From Candidatus Moraniibacteriota bacterium (GTDB lineage: Bacteria > Patescibacteriota > Minisyncoccia > Moranbacterales > GWC2-37-73), in contig DOKE01000007.1 of NCBI GenBank assembly GCA_003510895.1, positions 66,418-72,652 on the forward strand: 6,235 nucleotides of DNA, in the 5' to 3' direction. Under the pieces are notes generated by a model, which searched no databases, was not told the DNA's origin, and was given only the letters and a program-made list of their open reading frames with translations. Shown here in pieces: positions 1 through 5,464 of the stretch; position 1 is the stretch's first letter, and each line of letters starts with the position of its first letter. Both the position numbers and the translations under genes were made by a program.

Positions 1-42
1 TCGTTTTCGATGCGGTTTTTTGCTTTTCAAAACTGTATGCGG

Positions 43-1197
43 CTAAAGTTGCACTGGGATTTTTATTTCATTTTCATTTCTGATAACCGTAAGCTCTACT
101 TGATGTCCCTTCTTGTGTTTGCTGAGCAAATTCGAAAATGGATTGCCCAAATCAATATTTTCTCCATTAACCGCTATGATTAAATCATTAATTCTTAATC
201 CCGCCTTTTGCGCGACAGAACCGTCGATAATTGCCAAGCTGTTTTTTCCGGAAGAAGAATATATTAAAGCGCCTTTGTCAATTTTCATATTATGCGTCAG
301 AGCATATTCCTTGGTCATAGTAATATAGTAAGCTCCCAATGTCGGACGCTTTTCCAACTCGCCATTCAAAGCCAACTCGAGAGATTCCTTAACCATATTG
401 GAAGGTATCTGAAAAAATACATCTTGATTATCCATAAAAACTTTTCCAATAATTCCCACTAGTTCTCCGCCATAACTTATCACCGGACCTCCCAAATAGT
501 TTTTCTGATTGTCAAAATCAGTTTCAAAAACCCCTTCTAATTTTTCAGAAGATGCTACTGTTTTTCCGCTAAGATTAAAAGTCTTGTTATTATTACTCAA
601 AAGTCCGGCAGAAAAACGATTCTGATATTCACTGAAAGAATTTCCAATAGCTACCAATTTATTGCCCGGTCTAAAATCATTGGAGTTAGCAAAATCAATT
701 GAGGATAAATTATTGGCTTCAATTTTCAAGTAAGCCAAGTTTGTAAAATTATCAATGCCCATAAGCTTGGCTTCATATTTTTCTTCGTTATACAACAAAA
801 CAATATATGATGCTTCGCTTTCGATGATCGCATCTCTATATGTTACAATGACTCCATCGCTTGTGACCAAAATTCCTGTTCCACTTTTGCTTTCCTGATT
901 TTGCGCAAAACTATTTTCAGAATTTATGGAAATTATATTCACCACCGAGATGGACGCCCCGGAAGAAATTTCGTTGACAGAATCGCTTTCTTTTATAGTC
1001 ACTTGCTCCACTCTGTTTATGACCGTAACATTTTCTGAGGCCTTTTTCAAAAATTTTTCAAAAAAAGGAACTGCGCTAAGCCTAGGGACAAGATAGGCTT
1101 CCATATAAACTCCGCCTATTCCTCCGATCACAAAAACAAAGAAAATAATCATAATAAAGAAAAGCGCTTTTTTGGTTTTTTCATTGAATAATTTCAT
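43..1197 (-). CDS. HtrA-like pseudoprotease: protease fold plus PDZ, catalytic triad lost
   Basis: ATG at 1195-1197 gives 384 residues. A TTG at 1215 could add six (MKNTIN), but ATG is preferred, with 29 nt to the preceding stop. Numbering here is for the longer form. One membrane span (about 17-38), a linker, a trypsin-like domain (about 85-285) and one PDZ (about 292-388, with DGSVAQKAGLRINDLIIAVNG at 331-351) follow the HtrA layout. Aligned by eye with the active HtrA at 2181-3452, the catalytic His becomes D128 (GVIVTYRDAI), Asp becomes N159 (FTNLAYLKIEA) and Ser becomes L241 (KNYLGGPV). The fold signatures GTGILVTSDG, VAIGNSFSEY, ETD and GGELVGI remain. Proteolysis is therefore not expected. 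The frame is intact, so this looks like a maintained non-catalytic scaffold, sensor or peptide-binding protein. The stop is TAG at 43-45; positions 1-42 show nothing further. Confidence 0.9.
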   Translation of the reverse strand: MKLFNEKTKKALFFIMIIFFVFVIGGIGGVYMEAYLVPRLSAVPFFEKFLKKASENVTVINRVEQVTIKESDSVNEISSGASISVVNIISINSENSFAQNQESKSGTGILVTSDGVIVTYRDAIIESEASYIVLLYNEEKYEAKLMGIDNFTNLAYLKIEANNLSSIDFANSNDFRPGNKLVAIGNSFSEYQNRFSAGLLSNNNKTFNLSGKTVASSEKLEGVFETDFDNQKNYLGGPVISYGGELVGIIGKVFMDNQDVFFQIPSNMVKESLELALNGELEKRPTLGAYYITMTKEYALTHNMKIDKGALIYSSSGKNSLAIIDGSVAQKAGLRINDLIIAVNGENIDLGNPFSNLLSKHKKGHQVELTVIRNENEIKIPVQL

Positions 1198-1226
1198 ATT
1201 GATTGTGTTTTTCAAATTTTAGTTAT

Positions 1227-2003
1227 TTATACCACCGGAAGCCATCGAGAACTCGCGAGAACCAAGACCATCAACGATCCGAATATTGTGATGTTGGCAA
1301 TTACCCTTCTTTTGGAGAATTTTTTCAAAAAATAGCTTTGAATCAAATCCCAGAGAATATAATAGAAAATAAGCATAGTTGCTCCTGTTGTCAAGTACCC
1401 GAACGGCCAAAAATTTGCCACCAAAGAAATTTCCATCATAACCATCCCAATAATGAGGCTGTATTTCCAAACTGTCTTTTTATCTTCTTTTAGCAAATTA
1501 AAATATTGATAGCTTACCAGAGTTGTAATTGAAAAAAATAATAACATTACAAACCAAAGAGGAATCGTGAAATTCAAATAAAATCCATACACGAAAGAAT
1601 AAAAAAGGAAAATGGAAGCGGCAGCCGTCGATGCAATAAGCCCTCTGGCTGTTTGATCTTTTTTGCTAGATTTCAGTCTTTGTATGCCTAGCAAACAAGA
1701 ATAATACACCAGGAAACTAAGCGCGGAAAAAAGATGTTTTTTCAAATCAGAATCCACAAACATACTCAGTCCGATTGAGGAAATATACAACAGAATCGGA
1801 ATAAAGACCATATCCCAGGATTTTCCTATTTTCAAAGAGTTGTTCAATATGAACAAGAAAAAAACGCCAAGCAAAACAAAAAATAAAACCGGTTTAACAG
1901 AAATAAGCGAGGCCAGAAATTCGGAAACGGAATCATTCAAAAAAATCTCCAATATCAAAAGAAAGACGATACTATGCAATAAAACCCGGAAATGAAAAAA
2001 CAT
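1227..2003 (-). CDS. Polytopic membrane protein, about nine spans, family not recognised
   Basis: A 258-residue, very hydrophobic protein. Likely membrane spans by eye: 5-22, 35-53, 64-83, 91-108, 119-141, 146-167, 180-198, 203-222 and 234-251. Short basic loops lie at about 108-120 (QRLKSSKKDQTAR), 171-180 (LKEDKKTVWK) and 227-233 (KKFSKRR), which should face the cytoplasm by the positive-inside rule. There are no clear catalytic or transporter motifs; a recognisable segment is ANFWPFGYLTTG (196-207), between spans 7 and 8. It starts with ATG after the Clp remnant without a Shine-Dalgarno, and the HtrA-like pseudoprotease begins 29 nt after its TAA stop, so those two are probably co-transcribed. 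Hydrophobic proteins of this sort are common and uncharacterised in Patescibacteria. A role with the neighbouring pseudoprotease is possible but is inference only. Confidence 0.85.
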   Translation of the reverse strand: MFFHFRVLLHSIVFLLILEIFLNDSVSEFLASLISVKPVLFFVLLGVFFLFILNNSLKIGKSWDMVFIPILLYISSIGLSMFVDSDLKKHLFSALSFLVYYSCLLGIQRLKSSKKDQTARGLIASTAAASIFLFYSFVYGFYLNFTIPLWFVMLLFFSITTLVSYQYFNLLKEDKKTVWKYSLIIGMVMMEISLVANFWPFGYLTTGATMLIFYYILWDLIQSYFLKKFSKRRVIANITIFGSLMVLVLASSRWLPVV

Positions 2004-2023
2004 AATTTATTTTTTGTTATCAA

Positions 2024-2051
2024 GCTTCCTAAAAAATTTAGGCGGCCTTCT
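2024..2051. other. Weak hairpin downstream of the Clp remnant
   Basis: Minus strand CCTAAA-TTT-TTTAGG forms a 6-bp stem that can be extended through a small internal loop by AAGGC pairing with GCTT (one bulged base). It lies between the Clp-remnant stop and the membrane-protein start. No T-run follows on the minus strand; the T-rich run follows on the plus strand, where no genes end. It may be the remains of a clp terminator. Support is slight. Confidence 0.25.
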
Positions 2052-2059
2052 CATCTTTT

Positions 2060-2179
2060 TTATTTGGAAAACTCAATCTTTTCGTTTTGCATAAAAACAC
2101 CAACCCTGTCTCCTTCCTTTATTTTACCCTCTATAATTTTTAACGCAAGTTCATCCAAAATATCTTGGCTTTTTGAATT
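2060..2179 (-). pseudogene. Orphan C-terminal remnant of a ClpB/ClpC-type AAA+ unfoldase
   Basis: Directly after the htrA stop, in the +1 frame relative to htrA, an open frame reads DILDELALKIIEGKIKEGD, then RVGVFMQNEKIEFSK and TAA at 2060-2062. This matches the last 30 or so residues of ClpB/ClpC proteins, the end of the D2 small domain (pattern IL-D-x-LA-x-x-I-I-x-G-x-I-x-x-G-D). The frame is closed upstream by TAG at 2195-2197 inside htrA, so at most 44 codons are open and the AAA+ ATPase cores (Walker A/B, arginine finger) are absent. It has no ATG before the homologous part; the only early start-like codon is a TTG at 2156-2158. It most likely remains from a clp gene truncated by rearrangement, with htrA now joined at its 5' side. 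Translation as a small protein, or an assembly join at this point, are alternatives. Confidence 0.7.
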
Positions 2180-2180
2180 T

Positions 2181-3452
2181 TTACTTTCTCTCTTCTAGCG
2201 CAACTTTTGCTGTTTTTTCCTCTCCTTTGTGCCAAATTTTCAGAGTTATTGTGTCGCCAACATTACTTTTTCCAATCAAATCTCCCAATTGATTTTCTTC
2301 ATCAATTTTCTTTCCATCTATCTCCAAAATAATATCGTTCTCTTGAATATTCGCTTTATCCGCCGGAGAGCCGGGAATGACAGCCAGATCCGTCACTTTT
2401 TCTCCTCGTTGAACAAGAACGCCATAGCTATATGGCAAATTATTTATTTTTTGCATTTCTTCATTTATTGGAATATATCGCACGCCCAAAAACGGCACCG
2501 ATATCTTTCCGGTTTCCTTAACTTGAAGAAAAACTTTCTGAACCTGATTAATAGGAAGAGCGAAACCGATGTTTTGCGCGTCTTTCGCCATCGCTACATT
2601 CATTCCAACAACTTCTCCATTAATATTTATTAGCGGTCCGCCGGAATTTCCCGGATTGATAGCCGCGTCGGTTTGTATTATATTGCTTAACCTTTCCGAT
2701 TGAGCGCTAAACTCCGATCCGGCAATAACAGTTCTTCCCAGTCCGGAAATTATTCCGCGACTGACAGTGTTGGAAAATTCACCCAGGGAATTTCCAATCG
2801 CTATAACAGTTTGTCCGATTTGAACGGAATCAGAATTTCCCACTGACAGAACCGAAAAATTATTTCCTTCTATTTTTATTATGGCAATATCTTGCAATGG
2901 ATCTTTGGCTAAAATCTTAGCGGGATATTCTTTTCCATCGTTAATTATCACTGTATAGTCGGCTGAAACATCTTCCACAACGTGCTTGTTGGTGGCAATC
3001 AAACCATCGCTGGAAAGAAAAAATCCGCTTCCGCTTCCCACTTGTTGCTTGGCTTGTCCCTCCAGTCCTTCCTCTGAAAAGAAATCGAATCCAAAAAAAT
3101 CGAAGGTTCTCATTTTTGAAACATCTTTTGTGATAGCAATACTGACAACTGCCGGCGAAGTATTTTTTACAACATCAATAACGGCCGAATCTTCCACAAT
3201 AATACTCCTAACATCAACCTTGCTCCCTGTTTTATTCTCATTATTATTTTCAGCAAAAAAATTCCCATCTAAATTCTTGGAAACACTGCCCGCCATAAAA
3301 CCAAAAACTGCTCCAAAAAAAGAAGCTAGCATAACCATTCCAATCACCGCCAATATTATTTTTTTGGATTTAATAAGATTTCCCTTATTGATATTTTTTG
3401 TTGTTTTGTCAAAATCATTTCCATTATTTTCTTTATTTTCTAATATATCCAT
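2181..3452 (-). CDS. HtrA/DegP-like serine protease, membrane anchored, one PDZ domain
   Basis: A 423-residue envelope quality-control protease that would degrade or refold misfolded exported proteins. The order is: a cytoplasmic tail (1-30), one membrane span (about 31-56), a linker, a trypsin-like protease domain (about 85-310) and a single PDZ domain (about 320-418). The catalytic triad is complete: H157 in IATNKHVVED, D188 in PLQDIAIIKIEG, and S270 in INPGNSGGPL; the adjacent GNSGG forms the oxyanion loop. The PDZ part contains VIPGSPADKANIQENDIILE. The phenylalanine-rich segment 117-125 matches the position of the LA loop of HtrA proteases. One PDZ plus an N-terminal anchor resembles Gram-positive HtrA/DegS rather than two-PDZ DegP. 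The ATG has no Shine-Dalgarno. The end VALEERK is a normal HtrA ending, so the gene appears intact although it abuts a Clp remnant. I do not choose between htrA, degP, degQ and degS as the symbol. Confidence 0.95.
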   Translation of the reverse strand: MDILENKENNGNDFDKTTKNINKGNLIKSKKIILAVIGMVMLASFFGAVFGFMAGSVSKNLDGNFFAENNNENKTGSKVDVRSIIVEDSAVIDVVKNTSPAVVSIAITKDVSKMRTFDFFGFDFFSEEGLEGQAKQQVGSGSGFFLSSDGLIATNKHVVEDVSADYTVIINDGKEYPAKILAKDPLQDIAIIKIEGNNFSVLSVGNSDSVQIGQTVIAIGNSLGEFSNTVSRGIISGLGRTVIAGSEFSAQSERLSNIIQTDAAINPGNSGGPLININGEVVGMNVAMAKDAQNIGFALPINQVQKVFLQVKETGKISVPFLGVRYIPINEEMQKINNLPYSYGVLVQRGEKVTDLAVIPGSPADKANIQENDIILEIDGKKIDEENQLGDLIGKSNVGDTITLKIWHKGEEKTAKVALEERK

Positions 3453-3477
3453 ATGAATAATATTAAATAATTTATAA

Positions 3478-3506
3478 AATATAAACCGTGGCCAAACTTA
3501 AACCAA
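3478..3506 (-). promoter_or_regulatory. Weak promoter candidate for htrA
   Basis: On the minus strand TTGGTT (3501-3506, 3 of 6) is followed after 17 nt by TATATT (3478-3483, 5 of 6), about 25 nt before the htrA ATG. The 105-nt gap here is the longest before any gene in the window except the Clp-remnant region, which suggests htrA may have its own start of transcription. The -35 falls inside the inverted repeat at 3495-3532. The sequence is so AT-rich that this match has limited weight. Confidence 0.3.
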
Positions 3507-3532
3507 CTTCATATCTGAAGCTTGGCTAAGTT
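3495..3532. other. Long imperfect inverted repeat between ferredoxin and htrA
   Basis: The minus-strand RNA could form AACUUA / UAAGUU (6 bp), then CCAA / UUGG (4 bp), then CUUCA / UGAAG (5 bp) closed by a GAUA loop, with a G/UU mismatch and one bulged G between the blocks. That is about 15 paired bases in a 38-nt element. It sits 25 nt after the ferredoxin stop. No U-run follows in the direction of transcription (next bases TTTGGCC), so it is not a standard intrinsic terminator. It could be a weak terminator, a processing or stability hairpin, or, as DNA, a dyad operator, since it overlaps the candidate htrA -35 element. Confidence 0.5.
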
Positions 3533-3557
3533 GCAATATTTTTCTGGAAAGAGGACC

Positions 3558-3740
3558 CTATTCTTCTAGGGAAATAGCGCTTACAGGACAGCTATCAACC
3601 GCTTCCTGACAATTGCAGTCGCCACATTCTTCAGATATTACGTGAGATTTTCCATTTTCAATATGGAAAACACCCGGACAAAGAGACTCACAAGTCCCGC
3701 ATCCAATACAAACATCTTCGTTTACTTTTACTTTTGCCAT
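3558..3740 (-). CDS. Ferredoxin, 60 aa, [4Fe-4S] type
   Basis: A small cytoplasmic electron carrier. The first half has CIGCGTCESLCPGVF, giving a complete CxxCxxCxxxCP motif (C11, C14, C17, C21); the second half has C51 followed by Pro in SCPVSAISLEE. Length and ending closely resemble single-cluster ferredoxins such as that of Thermotoga maritima, in which the first three cysteines and the late CP cysteine hold one [4Fe-4S] cluster and two others can form a disulfide. Here the middle region adds C39, C42 and C44 (ECGDCNCQEA). This is CxxCxC rather than the canonical CxxCxxC, so a second cluster is unlikely but not excluded. The start ATG lies 30 nt after the isomerase stop; TATAAT occurs in that gap, but I see no matching -35. 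The redox partner is not encoded in the window. Confidence 0.95.
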   Translation of the reverse strand: MAKVKVNEDVCIGCGTCESLCPGVFHIENGKSHVISEECGDCNCQEAVDSCPVSAISLEE

Positions 3741-3770
3741 TTTTTTATATTTAAATTAATTATAAACCAA

Positions 3771-4829
3771 TCAAAAAATCATTGATGCATCGCCTTGAGA
3801 TTTCTCTCTTATTTCCAACTCTTCTCTTCTCATTTCCTCTTTTTTAAATTCAACCAATAATTCATCCTTATTCCATTGATAATCCCTCATAAAAACCACT
3901 ACATCAATTCCCCTCATTTGTTCCATCAGCCATTCGGAAAAAACTTTTTTTCTTGTGAATATTTGCCTTATTCTGACCATATCCACACTATCTTCTTTTT
4001 TTATATCCTCTATTCTAATTATATGATACCCCAAAGAACTCTCGATTATTTCATTTTTCTTATTATCATAATTGCCAAAAGCGATTTTTGCAATTTCCGG
4101 AGCTAACTGTTCTTTGGTTATCCAGCCCAATTCCCCACCATCCTTCGCCGTCAAGCCTTGAGAATATGCGCGCGCCACATCAGAAAAGTCCTTACCATTA
4201 TTCAATTCCTCCACCGCTTTTTCTATATTTTTTTTCGCTTCATTATTTTTGTTGATTTCTTCATCGACCGACTCAGACAGTTTTTCCCTATACATATCCG
4301 GCAAAACTATCTCTTTTTTGAAATCATCCAAATTCCATCCATAAAGCCTACTTAGTTCTTTCTCAGCTTCACTTTTATCATTGCCAAATTCTTTCAATTT
4401 ATCTAAAATATTTTCTTCCGCCTGCTTTTCGGTAATATTGATATTTCTTTTATTGGCAAGCAATTCAATCGCCTTGTTTTCTATTATTTTATTTACAATA
4501 TCTTTTTCTTTTATTCTGAGACGCTTCTTTCCATCTTCCGTTGAAAAATCTATGCGTATTCCCGCTTCGGAAAAATCTTGATTCTCATAGAATCTCTTCA
4601 AAGCGTCGGTATTTTGTTTTATCTCAGAAATGTAAATAAAATTTGTCTTGTCCATAACCACTGCCGGATAGGAAATTTTTCCGAAAAGCATTTTTTCCAA
4701 TCCATCTTTCTTATCATAAAAATAATATGATCCGCACAGCAATGCAACAACAAACACAAACAAAACAATTACTCCGGAATAAGCGAGCGTCCTAAAATTA
4801 ATTTTATTTTCCTTATCTTTTTTCTCCAT
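3771..4829 (-). CDS. Membrane-anchored parvulin-type peptidyl-prolyl cis-trans isomerase (SurA/PrsA-like)
   Basis: A 352-residue extracytoplasmic folding factor that would isomerise X-Pro bonds and chaperone exported proteins. A basic N-terminus and one span (about 14-36) anchor it. A helical SurA_N-like region follows (about 60-190). The parvulin core runs from about 198 to 275, with GKDFSDVARAYSQG (212-225), GGELGW (231-236), IAKIAF (246-251) and LGYHIIRIED (266-275). The conserved GYH histidine (H269) is present. The expected first strand, the V-R-A-R-H-I-L-V type element that normally precedes the core, is absent there, and a similar segment, VRIRQIF (285-291), lies just after it, with Gln in place of the usual His. 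The C-terminus (about 325-345) is a charged helix. Unlike PrsA, there is an uncleaved-looking anchor with no lipobox cysteine pattern. The stop is TGA; the ferredoxin gene starts 30 nt later. Confidence 0.88.
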   Translation of the reverse strand: MEKKDKENKINFRTLAYSGVIVLFVFVVALLCGSYYFYDKKDGLEKMLFGKISYPAVVMDKTNFIYISEIKQNTDALKRFYENQDFSEAGIRIDFSTEDGKKRLRIKEKDIVNKIIENKAIELLANKRNINITEKQAEENILDKLKEFGNDKSEAEKELSRLYGWNLDDFKKEIVLPDMYREKLSESVDEEINKNNEAKKNIEKAVEELNNGKDFSDVARAYSQGLTAKDGGELGWITKEQLAPEIAKIAFGNYDNKKNEIIESSLGYHIIRIEDIKKEDSVDMVRIRQIFTRKKVFSEWLMEQMRGIDVVVFMRDYQWNKDELLVEFKKEEMRREELEIREKSQGDASMIF

Positions 4830-4868
4830 AAAATAATTTACGTTTTAAAATATGTTTATTTTTACATT

Positions 4869-5258
4869 CTAATAACCAAAGAAAAAATTCCACCATTTAA
4901 CATATTCTTCCGAATTATCGTCTTCCGTTTCTGATTTATTAATTGAAATAATCGGACTTTTTTCTTCAATTGCAACAGGATTTTGTTTTATAGCCACCAC
5001 ATTTTCGTTTTCCTTTTTCAAATTAAGTTTTTCCTTCGCCACTCTTTCCTTGAATTCATTGGTTTCAAAATAAGCTATTTTGTCTTTAAGCGCATCGTTG
5101 TCCTCCTTGATTTTTTCCGCTTCTTGTTTCAGACCTTCAATTTCATTATCAATCTTTCTCGTTCTTGTTGTTTCTTTGCTCGCAAAATATATCACATAAG
5201 CGACAACCAAGCTTCCCAAGAAGAAAAATAACAAAGCAAAAGAAAACTTCTTTTTCAT
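4869..5258 (-). CDS. DivIC/FtsB-like septum formation initiator protein
   Basis: A 129-residue bitopic membrane protein. Residues 1-5 are basic (MKKKF), 6-26 form one hydrophobic span, and about 30-65 form a charged heptad-like coiled coil (KIDNEIEGLKQEAEKIKEDN). This is followed by FETNEFKERVAKEKLNLKKE at 64-83, which matches the 'YIEKLAREKLGLVKPGE' region of the FtsB/DivIC family. In known bacteria such proteins pair with FtsL and FtsQ/DivIB in the divisome and activate septal wall synthesis. The C-terminus is longer than usual: a polar linker (91-118) and then an aromatic tail, VKWWNFFFGY (120-129). The gene starts 9 nt after the 37-aa ORF, and the isomerase gene follows 39 nt after its stop. 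No Shine-Dalgarno sequence precedes the ATG. The family assignment is good; the division role is inferred from the family. Confidence 0.85.
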   Translation of the reverse strand: MKKKFSFALLFFFLGSLVVAYVIYFASKETTRTRKIDNEIEGLKQEAEKIKEDNDALKDKIAYFETNEFKERVAKEKLNLKKENENVVAIKQNPVAIEEKSPIISINKSETEDDNSEEYVKWWNFFFGY

Positions 5259-5267
5259 TTTTTTATT

Positions 5268-5381
5268 TTAATAAACGGAAAGCAACGGAGCCAAAGAAAA
5301 AATCACCATTGAAGCAATAGCTAAAACGGAAATAATAACCCAAATCACGTACATTCTTTTTTTCCTTCTTTTTGTGCTCAT
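5268..5381 (-). CDS. Small single-span membrane protein, 37 aa, function unknown
   Basis: ATG at 5379-5381 to TAA at 5268-5270 gives a 37-residue protein beginning MSTKRRKKRMYVIW. It has a strongly basic N-terminus (K/R at residues 4-9) followed by one continuous hydrophobic segment from about residue 11 to 36, with no charged residue after R9. This predicts a single membrane helix with the basic end in the cytoplasm. Only 9 nt separate its stop from the septum-protein start, and a promoter candidate lies upstream, so it is probably the first gene of that transcription unit. The only purine-rich stretch before the start (CGGAAA) is too close to be a normal ribosome binding site. Tiny basic/hydrophobic ORFs of this kind occur in Parcubacteria genomes, as I recall, but I know of no assigned function. 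Its charge and hydrophobicity pattern and tight spacing argue against chance. Confidence 0.7.
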   Translation of the reverse strand: MSTKRRKKRMYVIWVIISVLAIASMVIFSLAPLLSVY

Positions 5382-5433
5382 TTTCCGTAATAATTTATTT
5401 CCACAAAAACACTTCCTATTTGATTACCCTATA

Positions 5434-5461
5434 ATTATAACAAATTATCCCAACAAGCCAA
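5434..5461 (-). promoter_or_regulatory. Candidate sigma-70 type promoter after lepA
   Basis: On the minus strand TTGGCT (5456-5461, 4 of 6 to the -35 consensus) is followed after 16 nt by a perfect TATAAT (5434-5439) with an upstream TG one base away (extended -10, TGTTATAAT). Transcription would start near 5427, leaving a leader of about 46 nt before the 37-residue ORF. The -35 element touches the lepA stop region. It is the best promoter match in the window and would drive the small ORF, the septum protein and probably the genes after it. AT-rich DNA makes chance -10 matches common, so this is a prediction only. Confidence 0.5.
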
Positions 5462-5464
5462 GCT

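Noticed and set aside
1..42. Terminator or further gene at the left edge
   Set aside because: Two ATGCGG direct copies and a short GTTTTGAAAAGC palindrome are visible, but no stable GC stem with a T-run and no readable gene start; too short to judge.
113..328. Plus-strand open frames across the window (for example 113-328, 1203-1493, 2229-2633, 2986-3456, 5622-5828)
   Set aside because: Each lies antisense within a well-supported minus-strand gene, has no recognisable domain, and has low-complexity composition expected from the complement of coding DNA.
1198..1215. TTG at 1215 as the start of the HtrA-like pseudoprotease
   Set aside because: It adds only six residues with no ribosome binding site, whereas an ATG stands at 1197. 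It cannot be excluded but is the weaker choice.
1219..1470. Minus-strand 83-codon frame within the 3' part of the membrane-protein gene
   Set aside because: It overlaps the 258-residue membrane protein in another frame; that protein continues hydrophobic spans to its stop, so the shorter frame is a shadow.
3495..3532. Calling the ferredoxin-htrA hairpin a rho-independent terminator
   Set aside because: The stem is AT-rich and no U-run follows on the minus strand, so the key second half of such a terminator is missing.
3558..3740. Classifying the ferredoxin as a 2[4Fe-4S] protein
   Set aside because: The second cysteine group is CxxCxC, not CxxCxxC, and the length and ending fit single-cluster ferredoxins better.
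3771..3773. Recoded TGA (glycine, as in Gracilibacteria/Absconditabacteria)
   Set aside because: TGA occurs only once, as the isomerase stop, and read-through would add just five residues. No gene has an internal in-frame TGA, which a recoded genome would show often.
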